Positions 9,129 to 17,844 of a stretch of DNA of 64,000 nucleotides are shown here, one piece after another (position 1 is the first letter of the stretch; each line of letters opens with the position of its first letter). Both the position numbers and the translations under genes were made by a program. Below the pieces are notes generated by a model that saw nothing but the letters and a program-made list of their open reading frames with translations, had not been told where the DNA came from and ran no database searches. Origin of the DNA: Hyphomicrobium methylovorum (lineage in GTDB: Bacteria; Pseudomonadota; Alphaproteobacteria; Rhizobiales; Hyphomicrobiaceae); assembly GCF_013626205.1 (NCBI RefSeq), contig NZ_QHJE01000001.1, positions 868,001 to 932,000 of the forward strand. Reading direction: 5' to 3'.

Positions 9129-9764
9129 ATGCCGGCTGCCAAAGCATCCAGATTCGGAAAGTCCGTCGTGCGTGGCTTCGCCATTGCTGCGGTTTCTCTT
9201 TACGGCGCGGTCGCGGTGCAGGCGGCCGACGCGCCGGAACAGACCATCAATGGCCTCAATGCGAAACTGCTCGACACGATGAAGCAGGCTCAACAATTGG
9301 GCGTGCAGGGGCGCTATAAGGTACTCGCGCCGGTTCTTTCGAAAACCTACGATATTGCGTCGATGACTCGCGTGGCCGTCGGCTCAAGTTGGGATTCGCT
9401 GCAGCCCGCGCAAAAAACTGGCATCACCGACGCGTTCTCTCGTATGATGGCCGCGACGTATGCTAAGCGCTTCGACGGTTTCTCCGGCGAGACATTCCAA
9501 ATCGCTGAAATCACCGACCGCGCGCCCAGCGACAAAATGATCAAGACGCGGATCATACAAAGTAACGGCAAGCCCGTTGCTATCAATTACCTAATGCGGA
9601 AAACTGGCGCCGATTGGAGAATCGTCGACGTTTATCTCGACGGCACAATCAGTGAGCTCGCTAGCCGCCGGGCTGAATTCAGTTCTATACTGAAGGCCGG
9701 CGGTCCGGATGCGCTCATTGCCTCGCTGAAAAAGCAAGGCGATAGGCTACTCGCCGGAAGCTAA
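9129..9764 (+). CDS. hpnM: HpnM, hopanoid-associated MlaC-like periplasmic lipid-binding protein
   Basis: A 211-residue exported protein: basic N-terminus, hydrophobic segment (GFAIAAVSLYGAVAVQAADA) and a mature MlaC/Ttg2D-type domain with the long helix ETINGLNAKLLDTMKQAQ-like start (QTINGLN...), ARYDIASM-like YDIASMTRVAVGSSW and the C-terminal LVDVY-like RIVDVYLDG. Members of this family carry lipids through the periplasm. ATG 9129 is preceded by AGGAG (9119-9123); a longer frame from 9024 would bury the signal peptide. It is a single gene, closed by a strong terminator. Carrying hopanoid is inferred from location and family name. Confidence 0.85.
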   Translation: MPAAKASRFGKSVVRGFAIAAVSLYGAVAVQAADAPEQTINGLNAKLLDTMKQAQQLGVQGRYKVLAPVLSKTYDIASMTRVAVGSSWDSLQPAQKTGITDAFSRMMAATYAKRFDGFSGETFQIAEITDRAPSDKMIKTRIIQSNGKPVAINYLMRKTGADWRIVDVYLDGTISELASRRAEFSSILKAGGPDALIASLKKQGDRLLAGS

Positions 9765-9772
9765 TTTGTTCT

Positions 9773-9819
9773 GACGTCATGGCCGACTCGGTAGCGCCGG
9801 TCATGACGTCCTCTTTTCT
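9773..9819 (+). terminator. Rho-independent terminator of hpnM
   Basis: A 13-bp stem GACGTCATGGCCG (9773-9785) pairs with CGGTCATGACGTC (9798-9810) with a single G-T wobble and a 12-base loop, followed by CTCTTTTCTCC. It starts 9 bases after the hpnM stop. Confidence 0.8.
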
Positions 9820-9958
9820 CCGCACAATCATTCGTATGACATCAGCACGTGCGTGATCGTGCGAGCGCGCACACACGAATTCGACGCGGCTCTCTCGTTG
9901 CGCGCTTCGTAAACTGAGCTGTTGTTTGGACGTTCAGTGACGCTGGCGCAGCAGGCCG

Positions 9959-10933
9959 TTACTGCGTCGAGACGGTATCTGCTGATACTTCAGCCGGAGC
10001 CGCAGCACTCGGCGTTCCAACGATCATGACAGTGCCGTTGCTTGCCCGCGCTTTCGCTGTCTTCGCGAGATTCTTCCCATAGTTCGGCAACAGCGTCGGC
10101 GACGAGACGATCGTCATGACAGGCTCGATCGCGTTTGGATCGGGCGGCGGCGGCGTGCTGGTCAACGCGCTGGTATCGAGCGCTTCCTGCAATTCGGCCT
10201 GACGCTTCTGATCGGTCACGCTGCGAAGCATGGAATAGAAATCGATCGAACTCTCTTCGAGCGTCTGCATATCCTCAGCCTTGCTGAGGTTTGCAAGCGG
10301 GCTCGCAACCGTTCCGGCGAGATCGACGCGGCTGGTGAGCGTTGCGATTTTCGTCGGCATGAACGTGGCGAGAGGCAACTGCGCACCGAACTCAACGCCC
10401 GTGCCGATCGCGTCGCGAACATTGGTCGGTCCGATGATCGGCAGCACGAGGTAGGAACTCTCGCGATAGCCCCAGACGTACATCGTCTGGCCGAAATCGC
10501 CCGACTGGCGTGTGAGGCCTTCGGTTGCCGCAACGTCAAACAGGCCGCCGAGACCGATCGTCGTATTCATTGCGAAGCGGCCGAGCGTCGTTGCTGCAGC
10601 CAACGGCCTGAGCTGCAGGACGTTGTTCGCGAATACCATCGGCTCGTTCAGGTTGGTCGTGAACGACTCGATGCGATCGCGCACCGGCTCCGGAACGTTC
10701 TCGTTATACGCCTTCGCGGCTGGATAAAGGACGGAGTGATTGAAGTCCTGATTGCTTTCGAAGACAGAGCGGTTGCTCTTTTCGTACGGATCAGCAATCG
10801 ACTTCGGTTCGGATTCTTTTTCGGGGGACGCCAGGTACACGGGCGCAGGCGCAGATCCCACGCCCGCACACGCCGTCAACGACGTGGCGATGACAAGACA
10901 GCCGACCCGACTGAGGATGGCGCTAGTCTTCAC
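9959..10933 (-). CDS. mlaA: MlaA/VacJ-family outer-membrane lipoprotein
   Basis: A 324-residue lipoprotein of the MlaA (VacJ) family. A signal peptide ends in the lipobox LTAC (Cys22), followed by the family core: DPYEKSNRSVFESNQDFNH, NLNEPMVFANNVLQL, LGRFAMNTTIGLGGLFDVA, SGDFGQTMYVWG and YLVLPIIGPTNVRDAIGTGVE. MlaA sits in the outer membrane and helps remove or exchange phospholipids with MlaC-type carriers. It lies next to hpnM, an MlaC relative, on the opposite strand, which suggests joint action on hopanoid or phospholipid movement. It is longer than E. coli MlaA because of a low-complexity Ala/Pro C-terminal tail. Confidence 0.88.
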   Translation of the reverse strand: MKTSAILSRVGCLVIATSLTACAGVGSAPAPVYLASPEKESEPKSIADPYEKSNRSVFESNQDFNHSVLYPAAKAYNENVPEPVRDRIESFTTNLNEPMVFANNVLQLRPLAAATTLGRFAMNTTIGLGGLFDVAATEGLTRQSGDFGQTMYVWGYRESSYLVLPIIGPTNVRDAIGTGVEFGAQLPLATFMPTKIATLTSRVDLAGTVASPLANLSKAEDMQTLEESSIDFYSMLRSVTDQKRQAELQEALDTSALTSTPPPPDPNAIEPVMTIVSSPTLLPNYGKNLAKTAKARASNGTVMIVGTPSAAAPAEVSADTVSTQ

Positions 10934-11047
10934 AGTCCCTCGTTCCCCGTTACCGGGCCCCCTGCCCGATCATCTGATCCCTGTATCGCAGCTTCACAAG
11001 AGAAGCTAGCGTTGTGGCTTGGGATCGAAGCAGAAAGTAACGTCAGA

Positions 11048-12181
11048 ATGGCGTCGTGTCTGTGGCTTGTTTGCACACTTGTCGCGATTATCGGTAGTCT
11101 TTACGCCCTATTTGCGGGCGTTCTTGTTGCCAGATTTCGGCGACAGGAGATGCCTGATCTTCGCGAAGTTGAAAACGTAACGCTGCTGAAGCCGCTTTGC
11201 GGCGCAGAACCGGCGCTCGAATCGAATCTCGCGTCCTTTTGTGTGCAAAATTATCCTGGCAAGCGGCAAATCGTACTGGGGGTTCAAGACGCCCACGATC
11301 CTGCGGTTGCTGCTGTGGATAACTTGCGCGCGCGCTTTTCCGAATCAGAAATCGATCTCGCGCTCACGACTCGTTCGTTGGGACGCAATCCGAAAATTTC
11401 GAATCTGGCCGGGATGTATGACCATGCGGCCTATGACGTTCTGATCCTAAGCGACAGCGACATGCTGGTTCGCGATGACTATGTGCGAAATGTCATGGCC
11501 GCTTTGCAGCAACCCGAGGTTGGGCTTGTGACGTGCCTCTATCGCGGGCGCTCGAACGGCGGATTTTGGGCGCGACTCGGTGCTGCCGGTGTCGATCAGC
11601 ATTTTCTTCCAAGCGTGCTTGTCGGGCAATTTCTCGGGCTCGCGAAGCCATGCTTCGGATCGACCATCGCGTTGAGGCGCGAGACGCTGGAGCGAATCGG
11701 CGGCTTCCCGGCATTTGCTGACGTTCTAGCGGACGATTACGCGATGGGGGACGCCGTGCGCCGGCTTGGCCTCAAGGTCTCGATCCCGCCTTTCACGATC
11801 GGCCACACGTTTTCGGAAGATTCGTTCGGGAAGCTGGTTGCGCACGAACTTCGCTGGGCGAGAACGATTCGTCTGGTGGACCCAATCGGTTACGCTGCCT
11901 CGATCGTGACGCATCCGCTACCATTTGCGCTTGCTGCCGCCGCAGTGAGTGGTTTCGGCCTCATAACCGGGGGCATTCTGGCTGCCACCCTTGCTTCCCG
12001 GCTTTTCGTTCCGATACAAGTTGAGCGGCTGTCCGGTGGGGACCGCGGAACGCTGTGGCTCAGTCCGCTGCGCGATCTGCTTAGCTTCGCGATTTTCCTC
12101 GCGAGTTTCGCACCGGGTGCTGTCAGTTGGCGGGGGCGTCGCTATCGCGTCAATCCCGATGGGTCCGTTACGCCGGTTTGA
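11048..12181 (+). CDS. hpnI: HpnI, bacteriohopanetetrol N-acetylglucosaminyltransferase
   Basis: A 377-residue membrane glycosyltransferase matching canonical HpnI: N-terminal membrane segment (5-28), VTLLKPLCGAEPALESNLASF (44-64), DxD in LSDSD (134-138), CFGSTIALRRETLERIGGF (202-220), LADDYAMG (227-234), HELRWARTIR (266-275) and C-terminal membrane segments. HpnI adds N-acetylglucosamine to bacteriohopanetetrol. ATG 11048 begins the membrane segment; the open frame upstream to 10736 runs antisense to the MlaA gene and is not protein-like. hpnJ follows 11 bases after the stop, so the two form an operon. Confidence 0.9.
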   Translation: MASCLWLVCTLVAIIGSLYALFAGVLVARFRRQEMPDLREVENVTLLKPLCGAEPALESNLASFCVQNYPGKRQIVLGVQDAHDPAVAAVDNLRARFSESEIDLALTTRSLGRNPKISNLAGMYDHAAYDVLILSDSDMLVRDDYVRNVMAALQQPEVGLVTCLYRGRSNGGFWARLGAAGVDQHFLPSVLVGQFLGLAKPCFGSTIALRRETLERIGGFPAFADVLADDYAMGDAVRRLGLKVSIPPFTIGHTFSEDSFGKLVAHELRWARTIRLVDPIGYAASIVTHPLPFALAAAAVSGFGLITGGILAATLASRLFVPIQVERLSGGDRGTLWLSPLRDLLSFAIFLASFAPGAVSWRGRRYRVNPDGSVTPV

Positions 12182-12192
12182 AAGGCGCCACT

Positions 12193-13617
12193 ATGCGCAC
12201 GCTCTTTTTGCAAGCTCCCTCGTTTGACGGTTTCGATGGCGGAGCCGGGTCGCGCTATCAAGCGCGCCGCGAAATCAAGTCGTTCTGGTTTCCGACGTGG
12301 CTGGCTCAGCCCGCGGCGCTGATCGAGAACAGCAAGCTGATCGACGCGCCGCCTCACAAGGTGAAGCTCAACGACGTTACGAGAATCGCGAAAGACTACG
12401 ATCTCGTCGTGCTGCACACGTCGACGCCCTCATTCGCCTCGGATGTTGCAACCATCAAGGCGATGAAAGAGGTCAATCCAAATCTCAAGGCTGGTCTGAT
12501 CGGCGCTAAGGTTGCCGTCGAGGCGGAGAAGAGCCTGCAGTCTGCGCCGATTGTCGATTTCGCTGCGCGCAACGAGTTCGATTTCACGATCAAGGAAATC
12601 GCCGATGGTCGCGATTTCGCCAACGTGAAGGGCATCAGCTATCGGAATTCGAGCGGCGTGATCGTGCACAACGACGACCGCGCGGTTCTGGAAAACATGG
12701 ACCTGCTGCCGTTCGTGACGCCGGTCTACAAGCGCGATCTCGAAATCGAGAAGTATTTCATCGGCTATCTGAAGCATCCCTACATTTCGCTCTACACCGG
12801 ACGCGGCTGCAAATCGCGCTGCACGTTCTGCCTCTGGCCGCAGACGGTTGGCGGGCACAACTATCGCACCCGCAGCGTCGGCCATGTGATCGACGAGATC
12901 AAATGGGCGCGAGCTGCATTCCCGCAGGTGAAGGAATTCTTCTTCGACGACGATACGTTCACCGACGACCTGCCGCGCGCCGAAGCCATTGCCAAGGAAC
13001 TCGGCAAACTCGGCATTACCTGGTCGTGCAACGCCAAAGCAAACGTGCCGCGCAAATCCCTCGAAGTGCTTTCCGAGAACGGTTTGCGCCTGCTGCTCGT
13101 TGGATATGAAAGCGGCAACCAGCAGATCCTTCACAACATCAAGAAGGGCATGCGCGTCGAGGTGGCCCGCAAGTTCACGAAGGATTGCCACGAACTCGGC
13201 ATCAAGATTCACGGCACGTTCATTCTTGGGCTGCCGGGCGAGACCAAAGAGACGATTGAAGAGACGGTGAAGTTCGCGACCGAGATCAACCCGCATACGA
13301 TCCAGGTTTCGCTTGCCGCGCCTTATCCCGGCACGTTCCTATTCAATCAGGCTGTGAAGGAAGGTTGGCTGGACGAAGCCAACGCGGAACTCGTCGACGA
13401 AAATGGCGTGCAGGTTGCGCCGCTGCACTATCCGCATCTGTCGCATTCGGAAATTTTCCATTCGGTCGAGGACTTCTACAAGCGGTTCTATTTCCGCTCG
13501 GGCAAGATCGCGTCGATTGTCGGCGAAATGGTCACGAGTCCCGACATGATGAAGCGGAGACTGCGCGAAGGCGTCGAGTTCTTCCAGTTCCTGCGCGAGC
13601 GCCGCAACGTCGCTTAA
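12193..13617 (+). CDS. hpnJ: HpnJ, radical SAM enzyme forming the hopanoid cyclitol ether
   Basis: A 474-residue radical SAM protein. The N-terminal half resembles a B12-binding-like fold (HTSTPSFASDVATIKAMKE), followed by the cluster motif GRGCKSRCTFC with cysteines at 206, 210 and 213 (CxxxCxxC binding 4Fe-4S), and a TIM-barrel half with FFFDDDTFTDD and GTFILGLPGETKETIE. HpnJ contracts the glucosamine ring of the modified bacteriohopanetetrol into the cyclitol ether after HpnI and HpnK. AAAGG (12181-12185) precedes ATG 12193. The gene is coupled to hpnI. Confidence 0.92.
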   Translation: MRTLFLQAPSFDGFDGGAGSRYQARREIKSFWFPTWLAQPAALIENSKLIDAPPHKVKLNDVTRIAKDYDLVVLHTSTPSFASDVATIKAMKEVNPNLKAGLIGAKVAVEAEKSLQSAPIVDFAARNEFDFTIKEIADGRDFANVKGISYRNSSGVIVHNDDRAVLENMDLLPFVTPVYKRDLEIEKYFIGYLKHPYISLYTGRGCKSRCTFCLWPQTVGGHNYRTRSVGHVIDEIKWARAAFPQVKEFFFDDDTFTDDLPRAEAIAKELGKLGITWSCNAKANVPRKSLEVLSENGLRLLLVGYESGNQQILHNIKKGMRVEVARKFTKDCHELGIKIHGTFILGLPGETKETIEETVKFATEINPHTIQVSLAAPYPGTFLFNQAVKEGWLDEANAELVDENGVQVAPLHYPHLSHSEIFHSVEDFYKRFYFRSGKIASIVGEMVTSPDMMKRRLREGVEFFQFLRERRNVA

Positions 13618-13682
13618 ACATGGGTGCGGATGCGGCACGAAGTTCTCGCCGCTGGTGAACTGACGGAGCGTGGTCAGTTCGC

Positions 13683-16292
13683 TTAGGGCGTCTGACTGCC
13701 TTCATTATCGTTGTTCTGGCGCGGTGGGCCCATCAGGATCGGCTGGAAGAGAACGGCGGCCGCGAGCGTCGTCAAAAGCGAGAGCGCAAGCAATTCGCCC
13801 ATGCTCGACGTGCCTGGATGGTTCGAGAACCAGAGGCTGCCGAACGCGGTTGCTGTCGTCAACGCGCTGTAGAGCACCGCGCGTGTCAAAGGGGACGCCA
13901 GCAGACTTGTTTCGCCATCGCGCCACGCCAGCACGTAATAGATTTTGAAGGCGACGCCGACGCCGAGCAGCACCGGCAAAGCGATGATGTTTGCGAAGTT
14001 CAGCGGCAGTTTCAGAAGCACGCAGAGTTCGAGCGTCACGACGCCTGCGAGCAAGAGCGGCACCAACGTCAGAAGCACATCGGAGACGCGCCTAAGCGCC
14101 ACGAACAGGATCAACGTGATTGAACCGAGCGCCAGCGCGCCCGCTTGGAAAAACGAACGCACTACGGTCTTTGCCGATTCCTGAATGAGAATCGGAACGC
14201 CGGTCGCCTCGGGCGCGACGAGGAGCACCGCGCTCGCGAAGCGGCGAAGGTTTGCATTGTCGTTGCCGTCACCGCGCGGCGCGACTTCGACGCGGGCCCG
14301 TCCGTCAGCAGTCTTCCAGTCAGCGACAATGTCGGGCGGCAGCGTGGCCAACGTAACCTCGTCGGCGCCGAGTGCCGCGCGAATTTGGCTAAGGCGCAGA
14401 TTAAAGCCGCTCATCAGCTCCGTTTCGACACGCTTGCGCGCTTCGGGCGGCGCCATTGCGAGACGCGTCAGAATATCGGCCATGCGCGCCGCGAGTGCTG
14501 TGCCGCTTCCCTTCTGACTCGCAACGGCGAAGGCATCTGCCGTCTCCTGAAGCGTCACCTTGATCTCGGCGTCCGTGGGAGGGGGGAGTTTATTCTCAGG
14601 GTCAAGCGACGGCTCGATCAGGCTCGCGGCGTCTTTGATGAGGGCGAGTTTTTCACTCTGGTGGTCGGGGATGAAGCTCGCGAGAGTGACCGTCCGTTCG
14701 ACAACAGGAAGGCTTTCAATTCTGTTTGCGAGTTTTTCCGCGTCCGCAAGCGAGGGGGTCAAAATCTGGATCGTGTTCGGCGCCGTTTCCGGATCTTGCA
14801 TCAGGTCGTTGAACGTCTCGACGGACTCGACTGCAGCGCTTCTCAGGTTGATCGGATTGAAATCGAATTCGAGGCGCGTGAGCAGCGGCAATCCTGCGAC
14901 GACCGCGATGGCAGTCAGCACCAGAATCGCGTGGCGATACCGAGCCATGAAGCGATCGACAGGCGCCAGCATGCGATATCCGACGTCGTCCGGCTCGCCG
15001 GGCGGATTGAGGACTGCGAGCATCGCCGGGACGAACGTGATGCTGATCAAAAACGCAATGATCATGCCGGTTCCAGCGATCAGACCGAGTTCCGATACGC
15101 CGCTGTAATCGGTCGGAAGGAACGCATAGAAGCCAGCCGTCGTAGCGGCTGCGGCCAGCGCAAGCGGTCGTCCGGCATTGCGCCCGGCGGTGACCAGAGC
15201 GCCCCGAAGGTCATCGTTGATATGACGTTCGTGGCGGTATCTGACCGAAAACTGAATACCGAAATCCACGCCAATGCCGACGAACAGGACAGCAAACGCG
15301 ACGGAGATGAGATTGAGCGCGCCGACGAGCCAAAGCCCTACGGCCGCCGTCATGGCAAGTCCCGCAAAGAGCCCGACCAGCACAGCGAAGATGATGCGCC
15401 CCGAGCGCAGCGCCAACCACAGAATCAGCGCCACGACCGCAACGGTCAAAAGCGTGTTCAGCAACAGGCCGTCGGCAACTGTGCCGAACTCTTCGTCGGC
15501 CATCGGCACAGCGCCGGTGAGGCGGACGCGCACACCGTGTTCGGGCGTGAGGTCCAACCGTTTGGCGGTTTCACGTATCCGCTCGCTCGCTTCTGCTCCG
15601 GGTTGCAGATCGCCGTAATCGAGAACAGGCTTCACCTGAAGAAAGCGGCGGAGATCGCCCGATTCGGGCGGTTCACCAGACAGCAACTCGTTCCAAGAGA
15701 ACGTCGAGCGCTTGCCATCCAGCATATTTTCGATGGCATCGGCGAGCGCGGTGACGGGCTTTTCATAGTCGAGCCACGTTGCGCGTTCCTGATCGATGCC
15801 CATCGGAACGAAGCTCAACGCTTTTGCCAATCCGTTGAGCGTGGGATCGGCTGCGAGCGTTGCAAGGACGGGCTGTGTCTTGATGAGGCTGGCGGTTGTC
15901 AGCTCCACCTCTTCGAGAGGGAGATACAGCAGACCGTTCTTCTCAAAGAAAGCGCCGCCGTCACGCCTGCGGACGGTTTGGAATGGCTTTGGCGTTTCAC
16001 TTGAGAGAGCTTCGAAAAGTTTTCGGGCGGCATTTTCTGCGCGCTCCGGTGTGTCGCCATCTATGACGACATCGATCGTGTCGGTGCCTTGGGGAAACGC
16101 CGCATCGAACTGACGTTCACGTTGACGCCAATCGAGGTCCGGCGAAATTAGCTGGCTGGTATCCGTGGTGATTGCGAAGTTATTCGCAATGTAGTGACCC
16201 GCACCCACGAAAAGCATCAAGGAGAGGAAAATCGTAAGCCAGGGAAATCTCATCGACGCGCCGACGAGCCGGGCCACGCAATGCTCGATCAT
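13683..16292 (-). CDS. hpnN: HpnN, RND-type hopanoid exporter
   Basis: An 869-residue MMPL/RND-family transporter with the HpnN layout: an N-terminal membrane helix, a large periplasmic loop, a five-to-six-helix membrane block (about residues 270-450, including VGIGVDFGIQFSVRYRHE), a second periplasmic loop, and a second helix block near the C-terminus (LPVLLGVGVAFKIYYVLAWR). In Rhodopseudomonas palustris HpnN moves hopanoids from the cytoplasmic to the outer membrane. It lies tail to tail with hpnJ and head to head with hpnH across a 403-base gap. Confidence 0.93.
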   Translation of the reverse strand: MIEHCVARLVGASMRFPWLTIFLSLMLFVGAGHYIANNFAITTDTSQLISPDLDWRQRERQFDAAFPQGTDTIDVVIDGDTPERAENAARKLFEALSSETPKPFQTVRRRDGGAFFEKNGLLYLPLEEVELTTASLIKTQPVLATLAADPTLNGLAKALSFVPMGIDQERATWLDYEKPVTALADAIENMLDGKRSTFSWNELLSGEPPESGDLRRFLQVKPVLDYGDLQPGAEASERIRETAKRLDLTPEHGVRVRLTGAVPMADEEFGTVADGLLLNTLLTVAVVALILWLALRSGRIIFAVLVGLFAGLAMTAAVGLWLVGALNLISVAFAVLFVGIGVDFGIQFSVRYRHERHINDDLRGALVTAGRNAGRPLALAAAATTAGFYAFLPTDYSGVSELGLIAGTGMIIAFLISITFVPAMLAVLNPPGEPDDVGYRMLAPVDRFMARYRHAILVLTAIAVVAGLPLLTRLEFDFNPINLRSAAVESVETFNDLMQDPETAPNTIQILTPSLADAEKLANRIESLPVVERTVTLASFIPDHQSEKLALIKDAASLIEPSLDPENKLPPPTDAEIKVTLQETADAFAVASQKGSGTALAARMADILTRLAMAPPEARKRVETELMSGFNLRLSQIRAALGADEVTLATLPPDIVADWKTADGRARVEVAPRGDGNDNANLRRFASAVLLVAPEATGVPILIQESAKTVVRSFFQAGALALGSITLILFVALRRVSDVLLTLVPLLLAGVVTLELCVLLKLPLNFANIIALPVLLGVGVAFKIYYVLAWRDGETSLLASPLTRAVLYSALTTATAFGSLWFSNHPGTSSMGELLALSLLTTLAAAVLFQPILMGPPRQNNDNEGSQTP

Positions 16293-16695
16293 ATCTGCAC
16301 CGTCGCGCGCCGCTTCAAACCGTTTCCTCCTGCCTCTAGACTGTGCATGTTCCCCCGATTGTCGCGAGCGCCATGACAGGACAACCGAACCATCGTTATC
16401 CGTTCCCCGCGCGGACTGTGTTGCTTTTCTGACACGTCAACGCCGGAGCGTTATGGCGCGATAAGCGTACATTCCGTTTGCGGGGTGCCAATGCCTACGG
16501 TTTTTCTTAATAAAGGCCAATCCATTTCCTAGGGACGCGGCGTTACGAGGCAAGATTTCCGCGCGAGCTGGGGTTATTATTTACGCCAACACGAGTCGAG
16601 AATTGCGCCGGGATGAAGATCGTGCGTTCTCTCGTCGTGATTGCCTGGGGGTATTAATCTCGGATAAGTGGCCGTCGCCAAGGGAGCACTGACGG
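16293..16695. other. Intergenic region between divergent hpnN and hpnH
   Basis: A 403-base gap with no credible gene on either strand. It must hold the promoters for hpnN (reverse) and hpnH (forward). A TATTAAT sequence about 45 bases before the hpnH start and an A/T-rich patch (TTTTTCTTAATAAAGG, near 16500-16515) are the only promoter-like elements I can point to. There is no good -35 partner, no EcfG-type motif and no riboswitch signature. Confidence 0.5.
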
Positions 16696-17844
16696 GTGGG
16701 AATTCCAATAGGCCAAGCCGTGTCGATCGGCGCGTATGTGCTGAAGCAGCACTTGACCGGACGCAAGCGCTATCCGCTTGTTCTGATGCTCGAGCCGCTG
16801 TTTCGTTGTAACCTCGCCTGTGCGGGTTGCGGCAAGATCGATTATCCCGACAAAATTCTCAACCAGCGCATTTCCGTTGCCGATGCCCTGCACTCGATGG
16901 ATGAGTGCGGCGCGCCCGTCGTCGTCATGGCGGGCGGCGAGCCGTTGCTGCACAAAGAGCTTCCGGAGATCGTCGAAGGCGCACTCGCAAAAGGCAAGTT
17001 CGTCACCGTGTGCACGAACGCGCTGCTGCTTGAAAAGAAGATTGGACTCTACAAACCGCACACGCGCTTCAACTGGTCGATCCATCTCGATGGCGATAAG
17101 GAGATGCACGACAAGTCGGTTTGCCAGAAGGGCGTTTACGATCGCGCCGTTGAGGCCATCAAAGTCGCCAAGGCGAAGGGCTTTCGCGTCAACATCAACT
17201 GCACGCTTTTCAGCGACGCTGAACCGGAGCGTGTTGCCAAGTTTCTTGATGATGTGAAGGCGCTCGGAGTTGGCGGAATCACAATTTCACCAGGCTACGC
17301 TTATGAGCGCGCGCCGGATCAGCAGCATTTCTTGAACCGCACGAAGACGAAACAGATCTTCCGCGATATTCTCAAGCGCGGACGCGGCGGACGCTCATGG
17401 CCGTTCTTCCAATCCGCGCTGTTTCTCGATTTTCTTGCAGGCAATCAGACCTACCAGTGTACGCCGTGGGGCAATCCCACGCGCACTGTCTTTGGCTGGC
17501 AGCGCCCCTGCTATCTGCTCGGTGAAGGCTACACAAAGACTTACAAAGAGCTGATGGAAGGCACGGATTGGGATAAGTACGGCACCGGCAACTACGAGAA
17601 GTGCGCCGACTGCATGGTCCATTCCGGCTTCGAAGCGACGGCTGTGGTCGATGCTGTGAAGCGTCCGTGGAAGCTCGCGGCCGTTACGCTTCGCGGCGTG
17701 AAGACCGATGGGCCGATGGCTCCGGATATTCCGCTCCACAATCAGCGGCCTGCTGAATTTGTTTTCTCGCGCCACGTCGAGAACAAGCTAGCCGAGATCA
17801 GTGTAGCCGAGGCCCGGGCCAAGAAGCCGGTGGCAGCGGAGTAA
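16696..17844 (+). CDS. hpnH: HpnH, adenosylhopane synthase (radical SAM)
   Basis: A 382-residue radical SAM enzyme that couples the adenosyl radical to diploptene to form adenosylhopane, the first C35 hopanoid. The cluster motif is FRCNLACAGCGK, with cysteines at 38, 42 and 45, followed by VVVMAGGEPLLHKELPEI (SAM contact) and a C-terminal cysteine pair in EKCADCMVHSGFE. The start is GTG 16696, with AAGGGAG at 16680-16686. The last 57 bases overlap the end of hpnG on the other strand, so the two messages are complementary at their 3' ends. Confidence 0.95.
   Translation: MGIPIGQAVSIGAYVLKQHLTGRKRYPLVLMLEPLFRCNLACAGCGKIDYPDKILNQRISVADALHSMDECGAPVVVMAGGEPLLHKELPEIVEGALAKGKFVTVCTNALLLEKKIGLYKPHTRFNWSIHLDGDKEMHDKSVCQKGVYDRAVEAIKVAKAKGFRVNINCTLFSDAEPERVAKFLDDVKALGVGGITISPGYAYERAPDQQHFLNRTKTKQIFRDILKRGRGGRSWPFFQSALFLDFLAGNQTYQCTPWGNPTRTVFGWQRPCYLLGEGYTKTYKELMEGTDWDKYGTGNYEKCADCMVHSGFEATAVVDAVKRPWKLAAVTLRGVKTDGPMAPDIPLHNQRPAEFVFSRHVENKLAEISVAEARAKKPVAAE

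Noticed and set aside
13657-13680. Inverted repeat GAACTGAC/GTCAGTTC between hpnJ and hpnN as a terminator
   Set aside because: It is A/T-containing and short, and no T-run follows; it may be chance.
14145-16004. A 619-residue forward open frame opposite hpnN
   Set aside because: The hpnN protein on the other strand has clear RND features; the forward reading is charged low-complexity sequence with no domain.
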